From Brevundimonas mediterranea (GTDB lineage: Bacteria; Pseudomonadota; Alphaproteobacteria; Caulobacterales; Caulobacteraceae), in the NCBI RefSeq assembly GCF_014196125.1, contig NZ_JACIDA010000001.1, positions 558,001-622,000 of the forward strand: a DNA stretch of 64,000 nt, given 5' to 3'. Below are positions 35,249 through 44,654 of the stretch, piece by piece. Below the pieces are notes generated by a model. It was given only the letters and a program-made list of their open reading frames with translations, ran no database searches and was not told the origin of the DNA. Each line of letters starts with the position of its first letter. Position 1 is the stretch's first letter. A program made the translations under genes and the position numbers.

Positions 35249-36223
35249 CTATAGGTTGGCGGCCCAATCCGTCGCCCGCACGAGGCTGTCGACGATGCCC
35301 GGCTCCGACGAGGCGTGGCCGGCGTCGGCCACGATATCCAACCTGGCCTCGGGCCAGGCCCGGTGCAGGGACCAGGCGCTGGCGATGGGGGTGACGACAT
35401 CGAACCGGCCCTGGGCGATCCAGCAGGGGATGTGGCGCATCCGGTCCACATTCTTCACGATCCAGCCGTCTTCAGGGAAGAAGCCGGCGTTGGTGAAGAA
35501 CCAGTTCTCGATCCGGGCGAAGGCGACCGCGAACTCGGGCTCGGCGAACTTGTCAGGCCTGGCGTTGGGGCCCTCGACGCTGACTGTCTCGCCTTCCCAG
35601 CTGGACCAGGCGACCGCGCAACGTTCGCGGTCGGCGATGTCGTCACCGATCAGCCGCTTGTAATAGGCGCCCATCAGGTCGCCGCGTTCGGCTTCGGGTA
35701 TGGGGGCGACGAACCTTTCCCAGGCGTCCGGGAAGATCATCGAGGCGCCGTCCTGATAGAACCAGTGCAACTCCTTCCTGGTCAGCAGGAAGATGCCACG
35801 CAGAACCAGGGCCAGGACGCGCTCCGGATGAGTGATGGCGTAGGCCATGGACAGGGTCGAGCCCCAGGACCCGCCGAACACCACCCATTTGTCGACGCCG
35901 CACCGTTCCCGCAGCCGCTCAATATCCTCGATCAGGGTCCAGGTGGTGTTGTCTTCCAGCGAGGCGTGGGGGCGGGACTGGCCGCAGCCGCGCTGATCGA
36001 ACATGATGATCCGATACTGGGCCGGATCGAAATAGCGGCGCATGCCGGGATTGACGGCGCCGCCGGGTCCGCCATGCAGCACCAGAACCGGCCGGCCCTG
36101 CGGATTGCCGCTTTCCTCGTAATAGATTTCGTGGACGCCGTTGGTGGTCATCCAGCCTGAGGCGAAGGGTTCGATCTCGGGGTAGAGTTCGCGACGCGGC
36201 TCGACGGGCGTGGGGAAGGCCAT
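35249..36223 (-). CDS. pip: Proline iminopeptidase
   Basis: 324 residues of an alpha/beta-hydrolase of the S33 family that removes N-terminal proline. Oxyanion motif HGGPGG (50-55), nucleophile Ser119 in GGSWGSTLS, acidic residue in GRFDVVTP and His in DAGHASSEP. Length is typical. A plain-length gap (46 nt) separates it from the DUF423 gene upstream on the same strand. Confidence 0.95.
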   Translation of the reverse strand: MAFPTPVEPRRELYPEIEPFASGWMTTNGVHEIYYEESGNPQGRPVLVLHGGPGGAVNPGMRRYFDPAQYRIIMFDQRGCGQSRPHASLEDNTTWTLIEDIERLRERCGVDKWVVFGGSWGSTLSMAYAITHPERVLALVLRGIFLLTRKELHWFYQDGASMIFPDAWERFVAPIPEAERGDLMGAYYKRLIGDDIADRERCAVAWSSWEGETVSVEGPNARPDKFAEPEFAVAFARIENWFFTNAGFFPEDGWIVKNVDRMRHIPCWIAQGRFDVVTPIASAWSLHRAWPEARLDIVADAGHASSEPGIVDSLVRATDWAANL

Positions 36224-36269
36224 GCTTTCGAGGTCTTTCTATTGGGCCCGTATGCGGCCTTACTGAGGG

Positions 36270-36626
36270 TTAGGAACGAAATGCCGCAAAGGCCAGGCAA
36301 AGCCAACCGGCGATCATGAGCAGGCCGCCGATCGGAGCGACGGCGCCCATGACGGGCAGGCTGAGCAGGGCGACGAAGGCCAGGGCCAGCGAGAACACAA
36401 GTCCGCCCGCCGCGCCCAGCCAGCCGGCGATCCGCGCCCATCGACCGCCGCCGGTCCACAGGGCGCTGGCCACGGCGAAGACGGCGTGGGCCAGTTGATA
36501 ATGGGCGCCGGTGGACAGCAGCGTCTTGACCTGCGGCCCGGCGCCGTGGGCCGCGAAGGCGCCGAGCGCGACGGCAAGAGCCCCGTTCAGAGCAGCGAAG
36601 ACGATCAGATTGCGACTCGGTGACAT
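36270..36626 (-). CDS. DUF423 (YgdD-family) membrane protein
   Basis: 118 residues with four membrane helices, opening MSPSRNLIVFAALNGALAVALGAFAAHG (the A-x-L-G-A-F-A-A-H-G signature of DUF423). Small inner-membrane protein of unknown function. Likely co-transcribed with the proline iminopeptidase downstream. Confidence 0.92.
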   Translation of the reverse strand: MSPSRNLIVFAALNGALAVALGAFAAHGAGPQVKTLLSTGAHYQLAHAVFAVASALWTGGGRWARIAGWLGAAGGLVFSLALAFVALLSLPVMGAVAPIGGLLMIAGWLCLAFAAFRS

Positions 36627-36674
36627 GCTAGGAGCCTAGCCCGACGAATCCGGGAAGTCTGCTATGCGCGTGCG

Positions 36675-37844
36675 ATGGAATTGGGATCCAGATCGCGCGC
36701 GGCGCTGCAATATGTCCTGATGTTCGGCGGATTGGGCGTCAGCCTGCCCTACGCCGGCCTCTGGATGCGCGCCCAGGGACTGAGCGGGGCGGAAATCGGC
36801 GTCCTTCTTGCGGCGCCCATGCTGGGACGGTTGGTCACGGGGCCTGCCCTGGCCGTCTGGGCCGACGGCTTCCGCTATCGCCGCACGCCCATAGCCCTTC
36901 TCGCCGCCCTGGCCGGTCTGGGATACGGAGCGGCGGGTCTGTCAGAAGGATTCGCAGCCTGGGCGGTCTGCTGGTTCATCGGCGCGACAGGCGCGGCGGC
37001 GATCATCCCCCTGACCGACGTGCTCGTCCTTCGATTGGCCCGTCGTGAGGGATTCAGCTTCGCGGCGCCGCGTGGTTTTGGCTCAGCCGCCTTTGTCGTG
37101 GCCAATATCGCCATGGGCTTCATCTTGCAGGCGACGGGGGCCGAGGCGGTCATCATCGGCGTGATCCTGGCCTGTCTGGGCATAGCGGTCGTGGCCTGGC
37201 GGGGGCTGCCCGCCGAGCCGGTGCATGACGGCCCTCCGATCCCCGGCTGGGATCGATTTTGGGGCATGGGGCGACTGTTGAAAGATCCCGTTCTGGTGAC
37301 GGCCCTGGTCGCTATAGGCGCGGTGCAGGCGGCCCACGCCTTCTACTATGGTTTTTCCGCGATTGTCTGGCGGGGGCAGGGGATTGAACCGCATCTGACG
37401 GGGCTGTTGTGGGCCTTCGCCGTGGCGGCCGAGATCGGCTTCATGTGGATTGTCGATCCCTGGCGTCGTCGGCGCCGAATTGGAGCCTGGCCGCTGCTGG
37501 CGCTCGCTGCTGCGGCGGCCGTGCTGCGCTGGGGGTTGATGGCGGCGGCGCCCCCGCTGTGGATCCTGTGGCCGCTCCAGGCGCTGCACGCCCTCAGTTT
37601 TGCGGCCAGTTATCTCGCTGGGATCGAACTGATCGAACGGCTGGCCCCGCGCAACAGCCAGACGGCGGCCCAGACCCTGAACTCCACCTTGTCGGCGGGG
37701 GTTCTGATCGGTTTGGCGACCTTGGCGAGCGGCCCGCTGTACGATGCTTTCGGCGCCGGCGGTTATCTCGCGATGGTGGGGCTAGCTGCACTGGGCCTTC
37801 TCGCCTGTCTGGCGTTGAAGTCGATGCTGGCCGCACGAATCTAG
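36675..37844 (+). CDS. MFS transporter (MFS_1-like/HcaT group)
   Basis: 389 residues with about 12 membrane helices. YGAAGLSEGF and DGFRYRRTP (cytoplasmic loop 2-3) plus the PRGFGSAAFVVANIAMG helix resemble the 3-phenylpropionate/nucleoside-type MFS branch. Substrate unknown. Divergent from the DUF423 gene (48 nt apart), so the two promoters overlap. Confidence 0.85.
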   Translation: MELGSRSRAALQYVLMFGGLGVSLPYAGLWMRAQGLSGAEIGVLLAAPMLGRLVTGPALAVWADGFRYRRTPIALLAALAGLGYGAAGLSEGFAAWAVCWFIGATGAAAIIPLTDVLVLRLARREGFSFAAPRGFGSAAFVVANIAMGFILQATGAEAVIIGVILACLGIAVVAWRGLPAEPVHDGPPIPGWDRFWGMGRLLKDPVLVTALVAIGAVQAAHAFYYGFSAIVWRGQGIEPHLTGLLWAFAVAAEIGFMWIVDPWRRRRRIGAWPLLALAAAAAVLRWGLMAAAPPLWILWPLQALHALSFAASYLAGIELIERLAPRNSQTAAQTLNSTLSAGVLIGLATLASGPLYDAFGAGGYLAMVGLAALGLLACLALKSMLAARI

Positions 37845-37862
37845 AGGCGCGACCCTTACGCC

Positions 37863-38453
37863 TCAACTGCGGGGCAGCAGAGCCATATGACCCGCCATCA
37901 CGGACGCCGCAGCCTTCACGCCCCTCTTGACCAGGTTCTCGTCAGCGGGAAGGGGCGCCCGCAGCAGACCCACTGCCGGCGTATTCGGTCCGTCGGCGAG
38001 ATCGGCGAGAATGCGATAGAGAAGATAGGAACCTGCATCCTCCTCAGCCTCTGATGAAGCGTCCGCGTCCAGACCTGCAGCATTGAGAGCGCGGACAATA
38101 TCGGCGACTGGAGCGGTCGTGCGCGCCACACCTGGGCCCGTCCGCGACAAGCGATCCTTGCGGTCCAGGGTGCGATTCTCGGCTCGCATCTGCATGCGGA
38201 ATCCGCCGCTCTTGTGATTGCGGCCCACAAGCAGGACCGCGCGACAATCGCCGCTTCTCAGATGCTGACCAAGGATTTCAGCCAGGGCGTCTGGATTGTC
38301 TGCGGACACCCGAACCGTGCGGGCGCCCGGGGGACTCCAGACATCGCCGGACAAATCTTCCACAAGATCCCAGCCAGCATCGCCTTCATAGGCGCAGATA
38401 GCGATTCCGGGACGTCGGTCTGGGCGGATTGAGCCTTCGGTCTCGTTCGTCAT
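37863..38453 (-). CDS. Divergent peptidase C15 (pyroglutamyl peptidase)-like protein, catalytic residues absent
   Basis: 196 residues. The segment AVLLVGRNHKSGGFRMQM followed by RAENR aligns by eye with the VxxLGxAxGR...ERxAxN segment of pyroglutamyl peptidase I, and APVADIVRALNAAGLDADAS then DAGSYLLYRIL with the PVxxIxxALxxAGIxAxxSxxAGTYVCN region. The catalytic Glu of the former is Met or Gln here, and the catalytic Cys of TYVCN is Leu. So this looks like a pseudo-enzyme of the C15 family. The N-terminal ~50 residues have no match I can name. Convergent with the MFS gene. Family call is inference. Confidence 0.5.
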   Translation of the reverse strand: MTNETEGSIRPDRRPGIAICAYEGDAGWDLVEDLSGDVWSPPGARTVRVSADNPDALAEILGQHLRSGDCRAVLLVGRNHKSGGFRMQMRAENRTLDRKDRLSRTGPGVARTTAPVADIVRALNAAGLDADASSEAEEDAGSYLLYRILADLADGPNTPAVGLLRAPLPADENLVKRGVKAAASVMAGHMALLPRS

Positions 38454-38532
38454 TCCGACCTTAAACCTCGCCCAACGCGTGACGTTTTCGTGACCGTTGC
38501 AGGTGGCTCGAACTTCGGCTCGCCGTCAAGCG

Positions 38533-41214
38533 TCAACCGAGGTCCCCGACCGCTGCATCGAGCAGCATGAAGGCGCGACCCCCGTCAGAGGCGAGGCGGT
38601 TCTGCACGGCCTGAGCGTCGCCGCTGCGCGCGTAGGTGGATATGTCCTGAGAGAAGACGGCCACATAACGCTCGGCGTCGGCGCGCAGTTCGGGGTCGCT
38701 GAGCACACGGCGCGAGACGCTGCGGACGGCGGCCGGCGCCACACGGCGCACGATGCGACGCGCGCCGTCGGCGTCGCCGTCGCCCAGTAGACGCGCCGCC
38801 TCTTCCACGCGTGAACGGGGCAGGAGCGCATTGGGATCGACGCCCATGCGGCGGATGGCGGCCGCGACCCGGTCAGACAGGGCGGCGGTTTCCGCAGGGC
38901 TGTCCGTCGGCGTGTCCAGATCCAGAGGGAGGTCGTCGCGGCCGCCGGACACCAGATCGTTCCAGTCGAGGCCGGCGTCTGGCGCGGGCGCAGCGCGCGG
39001 CGTTTCTGTCGGGGCCAGACGCAGACGATTGCGAAGCCCGAAGCCTCTGTCGGCCGCCCTGTCTTCCGGCGACGGCTCGGCCGGCGTCGCGCTTCGCGGC
39101 TGCCGATGGCGTTCCGGCTCAGGCGGAAGCTCGCGAATCCGGCCGGTCGGGGCGTCACCCGAGACCACCCCCATCAGGCGCACGGCCTCGGTCAGCATGT
39201 CATAGTTGCGGCGAACCCGTTCCTGGAAGCCGACATCCAGCGCCTCCGTGTCTTCGGCGGCCTTGCGCGATGCGGCGGCGAGGGAGGCCAGGCCTTCCTC
39301 CACGCTGGCGCGGACGGCGTCGACGCGGGCGCGCGCCTGTTCCGGCAGACGTGCGGCGCGTTCGTCCACATCGGCGACGGCGGTGTCGATCTCGGACAGA
39401 GCGGAGTTAAGGCGGTCCACCAGGCTTTCCAGCCGTTTGACCATCCGCTCGCCGGCCTCGTCCACCAGGCCCGAGGTCTCGCCGACGATGCGACGGGCGT
39501 CCTCGATACGGGCGTCGGCGGCCTGATCGGCCTTTTGGGCCGCCTCGAACAGGGCCTCGCCGAGCCGGTCGGCGCGCAGTCGCGCCTGTTCGGAAGCGTC
39601 GGCGGCGGCGGCGCGGGAATCTTCGGCCGTGGCACGCATCTGTTCCAGCGCCCGCCGGGTTTCCTCCATCAGGGTGTCGCGGGCGTCGGCGGCCAGGGCC
39701 TCGAACCGATCCAGCGAAACCTTGGTTGCGGCGTCGAAACCGTCTGCCTCACGTTGGGACATGTCCACAAGGGCGCGGAACTGGTCGCCGGCGGCTTCCA
39801 GGATTTCGCGCAGGCTCTCGATCGACGTCTGAGATGTCCGGCCCATTTCGTCGGCGGCCGTGCGTGTCGCCGACAGATTTTCGACGAACTGGGCCCGCTG
39901 ACTCTCGACCTGGGCGGAGAAATCTTCCTGATCGGTGCGCAGGGCGTAGGCGGCCGTCACCAAGGCGGCCCGCTGCTGGCTCAGCCCCTGTTCGACCGAC
40001 TGGATCTGTTCGGCCACGCCGGAGCCGGCGTTTTCCAGCCGGATGGTCTGGCGGGCCAGGTCGTCGGCGGCGACGCGGGCAGCGTCCTGGGCCTCGCCGG
40101 CGGCGGCGGCCAGATCGGCGGCGCGAGCCGCCAGGGCGGCCTCGGCCTCACGCAGTTGGGCCTGGGCCAGGTCGGAGGCGTCGGCGACCATGCGCGACTG
40201 CCGCTCGACCGCATCGATGACGCCTATGGCCTGGCTGTCGAGATGGACGCCCAAGGTCTGCATCTGATCACGCTCGCGAGCGAGGTTTTCGGTCAGGCGA
40301 CGCGCCGTCCGGGCGGCGTTCTCGGCGGCCGCGTTCAGGCGATCCGTCTCCTCGGCCAGGGCCTGGCGCAACAGGACCATGTCGTTGCGGGCGCGTTCGG
40401 CCGCGAGGGCTGCGTGGTCGATATCGGTCCGCAGGGAATTCAGCACCTGGCCAGTCTGCTGAGCGGCCAGTGCGGTCGGCGCGACCAGGGCCTCGGCCAT
40501 ATCGCGGGCGCGACGTGTCTCGGCGGCCAGACCGGCGCCCTGACGTACGGCGTGGGCCAGCATTATGGCGAGGCCGGCCGGCGCCAGCGCCATCAGGGCG
40601 TAGATGGCGAAGCGCAACGGATCCAGGTCCGCCGCGCCGGAGCCGAACTCATACGCGGCCCATGAAGCGACGCCGCCGATCCAAAGGGCCGAGGCCAGGA
40701 CGGCGATCAGATAGGCGGTCCGCCCGCTCGCGGTGGCTGCAGCACGCGCGGAAACGCTTGATCTCAGGGTTTGAGGCGACGACAGCTCGAACGGAGCCGG
40801 GGGCTTGCCTGCGGCCACGGCCATCTCGACAGCGGCGGAAGATTCAAACGTCGGTTCCGGATCGATCTCCGGCGCGACGGCCGGGACGACGTCAAGGGAT
40901 TCGACAGGCGGCGGGACAGGCTCGGCCTCGGGCAGGGCCGCCGGCTCGGGTTTCAGGGCAGCGGCGGCGCGTTCCTCGGCCTGGCGCGCCTCTTCCGCCA
41001 GACGGCGGCGGCGGCGTTCGGACATGGGCCGTTCGGGCGGCCTTACAGGCAGGGGCTCCAACTCCGCATGCGGCTCGGCTTCTATCGCGGGCGTCGAACC
41101 GACTTCGACTTCGACCTCGATCTCGACGTCAGACGCAGGCGTGTCCGCCATCTCGATGGGCGGGACGGCCTCGTCGTTGGTCAGTTTAAGCGGCGGCCGG
41201 TTACGGGATTTCAT
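38533..41214 (-). CDS. tipN: TipN-like polar coiled-coil membrane protein
   Basis: 893 residues. N-terminal acidic/Pro-rich cytosolic tail (1-160) with a basic RRRRRLAEEARQAEERA helix, two membrane helices (about 167-189 and 201-223), then a very long Ala/Glu/Arg/Gln-rich coiled coil (about 235-690), and a C-terminal globular section with VSDRVAAAIRRMGVDPNALL-like helices. This is the architecture and size I recall for Caulobacter TipN, which marks the new pole after division and organises flagellum and chromosome placement. Two start candidates: ATG at 41214 or 41235; neither has a good RBS. The name is a judgement from architecture, not a search. Confidence 0.68.
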   Translation of the reverse strand: MKSRNRPPLKLTNDEAVPPIEMADTPASDVEIEVEVEVGSTPAIEAEPHAELEPLPVRPPERPMSERRRRRLAEEARQAEERAAAALKPEPAALPEAEPVPPPVESLDVVPAVAPEIDPEPTFESSAAVEMAVAAGKPPAPFELSSPQTLRSSVSARAAATASGRTAYLIAVLASALWIGGVASWAAYEFGSGAADLDPLRFAIYALMALAPAGLAIMLAHAVRQGAGLAAETRRARDMAEALVAPTALAAQQTGQVLNSLRTDIDHAALAAERARNDMVLLRQALAEETDRLNAAAENAARTARRLTENLARERDQMQTLGVHLDSQAIGVIDAVERQSRMVADASDLAQAQLREAEAALAARAADLAAAAGEAQDAARVAADDLARQTIRLENAGSGVAEQIQSVEQGLSQQRAALVTAAYALRTDQEDFSAQVESQRAQFVENLSATRTAADEMGRTSQTSIESLREILEAAGDQFRALVDMSQREADGFDAATKVSLDRFEALAADARDTLMEETRRALEQMRATAEDSRAAAADASEQARLRADRLGEALFEAAQKADQAADARIEDARRIVGETSGLVDEAGERMVKRLESLVDRLNSALSEIDTAVADVDERAARLPEQARARVDAVRASVEEGLASLAAASRKAAEDTEALDVGFQERVRRNYDMLTEAVRLMGVVSGDAPTGRIRELPPEPERHRQPRSATPAEPSPEDRAADRGFGLRNRLRLAPTETPRAAPAPDAGLDWNDLVSGGRDDLPLDLDTPTDSPAETAALSDRVAAAIRRMGVDPNALLPRSRVEEAARLLGDGDADGARRIVRRVAPAAVRSVSRRVLSDPELRADAERYVAVFSQDISTYARSGDAQAVQNRLASDGGRAFMLLDAAVGDLG

Positions 41215-41329
41215 CAGGCGTCGAGCTCGATTCATGCGCGTGGCGCGCGAGAACGCGCCGATTCGACCCTAGCGGGTCAAAACCCAAGGTCCAAGCCGTA
41301 CAGATTCAACAGACGTGGACTGTTCGCGA

Positions 41330-41509
41330 TCAGCAATCGCGCCTGGTATCTGCGCTGAAGGCGGCGGACTTGTCCGGACGGCAGTCTGCGCTGCGATGGA
41401 CTTCACGTTCCGCAGGCTGGGGCGAATGGACGTCAACGCCGAACTGCGACAGTACGGCAGCCGCCAGCAATGCCATGAAGCCAGCGATCAGTTGCACCAG
41501 CGCCTGCAT
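41330..41509 (-). CDS. Small single-span membrane protein (59 aa), unknown
   Basis: Opens MQALVQLIAGFMALLAAAVLSQFG, one membrane helix, then a polar tail with two cysteines. GGAG lies nine bases before the ATG at 41509; an in-frame TTG upstream (41524) is an alternative. It is the only ORF with a plausible RBS in the 456-nt stretch between the TipN-like gene and the PLD gene (41215-41671); the remainder of that stretch looks like promoter DNA. Confidence 0.5.
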   Translation of the reverse strand: MQALVQLIAGFMALLAAAVLSQFGVDVHSPQPAEREVHRSADCRPDKSAAFSADTRRDC

Positions 41510-41671
41510 AGACGGTGTCTCCAACAGCCCCCATGGCCGATTGTTTTATGCGCCTGTTTGGCGAACGTCACAATCCCGCCGCGTAAAGATTGACCGGGCG
41601 TGGCGTGCATGAAACGGAGAAGAGGAGGGCGTCCGCATCGCGGTGTCATGCGAATCGGGCAGGCAGGCTGA

Positions 41672-43150
41672 ATGACCCAAGACGGCGACAGCTATGACGG
41701 CAGTCTGCTGACCCCCGGAGCGGGCGTCTGGCGCAGCGAGATCGCGCACAGGTTTTCCATTTTGATGGAGAACGAAACCTATTTCGACGCGCTGTCCTCG
41801 GCCCTCCAGAAAGCTGAACGGTCGATCGTCGTCCTGGGTTGGCAGTTCGACCCTCGCACCCACCTGGATCCGGAGACCCGGCCCGGCGAAAGACAGCATG
41901 AGATCGGCCACCAGTTGCGCATGCTGGTGAAGCGCAAGCCGGACCTGGACGTCCGGCTGCTGATCTGGAAGTCGCCTTTGCTGATTGCGGCGTCCCAGGG
42001 CTTTTATCCCCACCGCGCCCAGCGCTGGTTCCGCAAGCGGATGGTCGAGTTCCGCATGGACGCGCCTGGCCCAATCGGGGCCTGTCACCACCAGAAGGTC
42101 ATCGTTATTGACGACCGCGTCGCCTTCTGCGGCGGGGGCGACATCTCGACGGATCGTTGGGATTCCGTCGAACATCTGGACGGAGATCCGCGTCGCGCCC
42201 TGCCCAATGGCGTGATCTGCAAGGCCCGGCATGAGGTGATGTGCGTGATGGATGGGCCGGCCGCGCGCGCTCTGGGCGATCTGGCGCGCGAACGCTGGTT
42301 CAAGGCGACCTGGGAACGGACCGTGCCGGACGAGGTCGAGAGCGATCCCTGGCCTGACGGCGTGCCGGTGCAGATGACCGAGGCGCCGGTCGGCATCGCC
42401 CGCACCGAACCCAAGTGGAGCGGCCGCCACGAGGTGCGCGAGAACGAGGCCCTGTATCTGGAGTCGATCCGGCGGGCGAAGCGGCTGATCTATTTCGAGA
42501 ACCAGTATTTCACTTCGCCGATCATCGCCGCCGCCCTGGCCGAACGTCTGGCCGAGGTGGACGGTCCGGAAGTGGTGCTGGTTTCGACAGGCAAGAGCCC
42601 CAGCTGGTTCGACAGCATGACCATGGACACGGCCCGCGCCGAGGTTCTGTATCGGTTGGAACGGGCCGACAAATACAATCGGTTCTTCGCCTTCGCGCCT
42701 TTGACGGCGGAGGGCGACCGCATCATCGTTCACGCCAAGGTGTCGATCATCGATGATCGGCTGTTGCGGATCGGATCGTCCAATCTGAACAACCGGTCGA
42801 TGGGGCTGGACACCGAATGCGACGTCGCCGTAGAGCCGACCGATGCGGCCGGCCGCGCGGTCATCGTCCATCATCGCCATCGCACCATCGGTCACTGGAT
42901 CGGCGTCCCAGCTCAGGATTTTGCGGCCTTGGAGGGGGTGCTGGGGTCGACGGGCGCGGCCATCTGCAGTTTCGGCAGCGACCGGCTCAAGTCCTTGGGT
43001 TCGGATCCGCCGACGCGGATCCAGCGGATCTTCGCCGAATGGCAACTGGGCGACCCCACCTCATCGACCGACGCCTGGCGGCCTTGGAAAAGGCTGAACC
43101 GCTCACACCGCACGCGGCCCGCGTCGGAAGGCGGCCAGGCCCCCGGCTAG
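41672..43150 (+). CDS. Phospholipase D-family protein (cardiolipin synthase-like)
   Basis: 492 residues with two HxKx4D (HKD) motifs: His140-x-Lys142-x4-Asp147 (HHQKVIVIDD) and His354-x-Lys356-x4-Asp361 (HAKVSIIDD, then IGSSNLNNRS). The pair forms one active site that cuts or transfers a phosphodiester, as in cardiolipin synthases. No N-terminal membrane helices are evident, unlike classic ClsA. Convergent with the EEP hydrolase 10 nt away. Confidence 0.9.
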   Translation: MTQDGDSYDGSLLTPGAGVWRSEIAHRFSILMENETYFDALSSALQKAERSIVVLGWQFDPRTHLDPETRPGERQHEIGHQLRMLVKRKPDLDVRLLIWKSPLLIAASQGFYPHRAQRWFRKRMVEFRMDAPGPIGACHHQKVIVIDDRVAFCGGGDISTDRWDSVEHLDGDPRRALPNGVICKARHEVMCVMDGPAARALGDLARERWFKATWERTVPDEVESDPWPDGVPVQMTEAPVGIARTEPKWSGRHEVRENEALYLESIRRAKRLIYFENQYFTSPIIAAALAERLAEVDGPEVVLVSTGKSPSWFDSMTMDTARAEVLYRLERADKYNRFFAFAPLTAEGDRIIVHAKVSIIDDRLLRIGSSNLNNRSMGLDTECDVAVEPTDAAGRAVIVHHRHRTIGHWIGVPAQDFAALEGVLGSTGAAICSFGSDRLKSLGSDPPTRIQRIFAEWQLGDPTSSTDAWRPWKRLNRSHRTRPASEGGQAPG

Positions 43151-43160
43151 GGGCCGCGTC

Positions 43161-43898
43161 CTAGCGGGATGGCTGGACGATCTCGAAATCGATGATCAGC
43201 GGCAGGTGATCCGAGGCGACCCGAGCCAGGGGCGAGAAGTCCGCCTTGACGCCGGTGATGCGGATTTCCGGGCTGACGAAACAATGGTCGATGCGGATCG
43301 CGGGGAAGCCCGAGGGGAAGGTCTTGACCGAGGGTTTCAGGTTCAAAAGGCGCTGACAATCACCCAATCGGCGCGCCAGTGTCTGGTAGGGCCGGGTGAT
43401 CGAAGTGGCGTTGAAGTCGCCTGCCAGCAGGGTGGGGCCGGTGCAGCCGGCCAACCAGCCGGCGCCCGCCAGGGCCGCCGCCTGCAGGCGTTGTTCACGC
43501 GGGACCAAGCCCAGATGGGTGGTCAGGATATTGACCGCGACGCCGCCGATCTGAATCTCGGACCAGATGGCGCCGCGCGGCTCCAGGCCGGGGATGCCGC
43601 GCACCGTCGGCAGGGCGTCGGCGCGGATCAGCATCTCCGGGTGCGGCGTCAGGATGGCGTCGCCATACAGTTCGGCCTCGACCCTCATGGCCGGATGGAA
43701 CCGCGAGGTCATGGCCAAGCCCTTGGCGATGGCTTCGGCCTGATCGACCTTGCCGGTGCGGGCCCGGCCCACGTCCAGCTCCTGAAGGCAGACGATGTCG
43801 GCTTCGTGTTCGCCGATCACCGCGACGATGCGATCGACATCCAGACGCTTGTCCGTCCCGACGCAGCGATGGACGTTATAGGTCAGAAGGCGGGGCAT
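43161..43898 (-). CDS. Endonuclease/exonuclease/phosphatase (EEP) family protein
   Basis: 245 residues of the DNase I-like fold: LTYNVHRC at the start, CLQELDV (metal Glu), THLGLVPREQRLQ, LLAGDFNA and SDHLPLI (catalytic His). Members cleave phosphodiesters of nucleic acid, inositol or lipid. In many bacteria an EEP domain is paired or fused with a PLD-type cardiolipin synthase; here they are convergent neighbours. Confidence 0.9.
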   Translation of the reverse strand: MPRLLTYNVHRCVGTDKRLDVDRIVAVIGEHEADIVCLQELDVGRARTGKVDQAEAIAKGLAMTSRFHPAMRVEAELYGDAILTPHPEMLIRADALPTVRGIPGLEPRGAIWSEIQIGGVAVNILTTHLGLVPREQRLQAAALAGAGWLAGCTGPTLLAGDFNATSITRPYQTLARRLGDCQRLLNLKPSVKTFPSGFPAIRIDHCFVSPEIRITGVKADFSPLARVASDHLPLIIDFEIVQPSR

Positions 43899-43973
43899 GG
43901 TTTCCCGGGGACATGTCCGAATCCAGCGGACGGCTAGGCCTTTTGGCCGCCGATTGCGACCCCTGTGCGACGA

Positions 43974-44654
43974 TCAAAGCAGGACCAGATGATCCGGCAG
44001 TTCATTGGGATTGTCGGCGCGGGGCGGGAAATGGGCCGCCAGGACCCGGCCGCACTGGTCGATGGCCGCCTCGAAGCCGGCGACCGGTCGGCCGGTCTTC
44101 AGTTGACGGGTCAGGGCGGCGACGGCGTCGGCCCACACCCCTTCGTCGACCTTATGGTGGATCAGTTCGTCGGCGATCAGTTCGACCTGATGTTCTTTCA
44201 GAGCGGCGAAGATCAACACCCCGGTTCGCTCGCGCGTGACGTGGACGCCGTGCGCCAGGAACTGTTGCAGGGCCGCCTTGCGCACACGGGCCCCACGAAG
44301 ACCGCGCGGCGTGACCCAACGCAGGACCGGCGGGATGCGGGTCAGCAGGAAGACCGCGACGAAGATCACCGCCTGGACCAGGGCGTAGAAGGCCAAGGCT
44401 TGACCGACGCCGACGGCCTGGGCCGAAACGTGGGCGGCTTCCCAACCGTCTCCGACCGGCCAGGACAGGGTGAAGCCCAGCGGGATGAGCGCAGTCGGCG
44501 CCAGCAGGGCCGCGGCGGCCGCCCAGGCCAGGCTGACATCCGCGTAAGACGAGACCCCGCGCGCGACGACGCAGAAGATCTCGCCCGAGGTGCCGCGTTC
44601 GGCCGAGGCGATGGCGTCGGCGACCCGCGCCCGGTCGTCTTCGGTAAACCGCAT
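43974..44654 (-). CDS. TPM-domain membrane protein
   Basis: About 226 residues. N-terminal TPM domain segment ([23 protein letters not shown]), two membrane helices (about 45-67 and 85-108), then a second TPM-like part ([27 protein letters not shown]). I start at the ATG at 44654, which shares its A with the stop of the gene upstream (TGATG) and has GGGAGG at good spacing. Last gene of lemA-TPM-TPM. Confidence 0.87.
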   Translation of the reverse strand: MRFTEDDRARVADAIASAERGTSGEIFCVVARGVSSYADVSLAWAAAAALLAPTALIPLGFTLSWPVGDGWEAAHVSAQAVGVGQALAFYALVQAVIFVAVFLLTRIPPVLRWVTPRGLRGARVRKAALQQFLAHGVHVTRERTGVLIFAALKEHQVELIADELIHHKVDEGVWADAVAALTRQLKTGRPVAGFEAAIDQCGRVLAAHFPPRADNPNELPDHLVLL

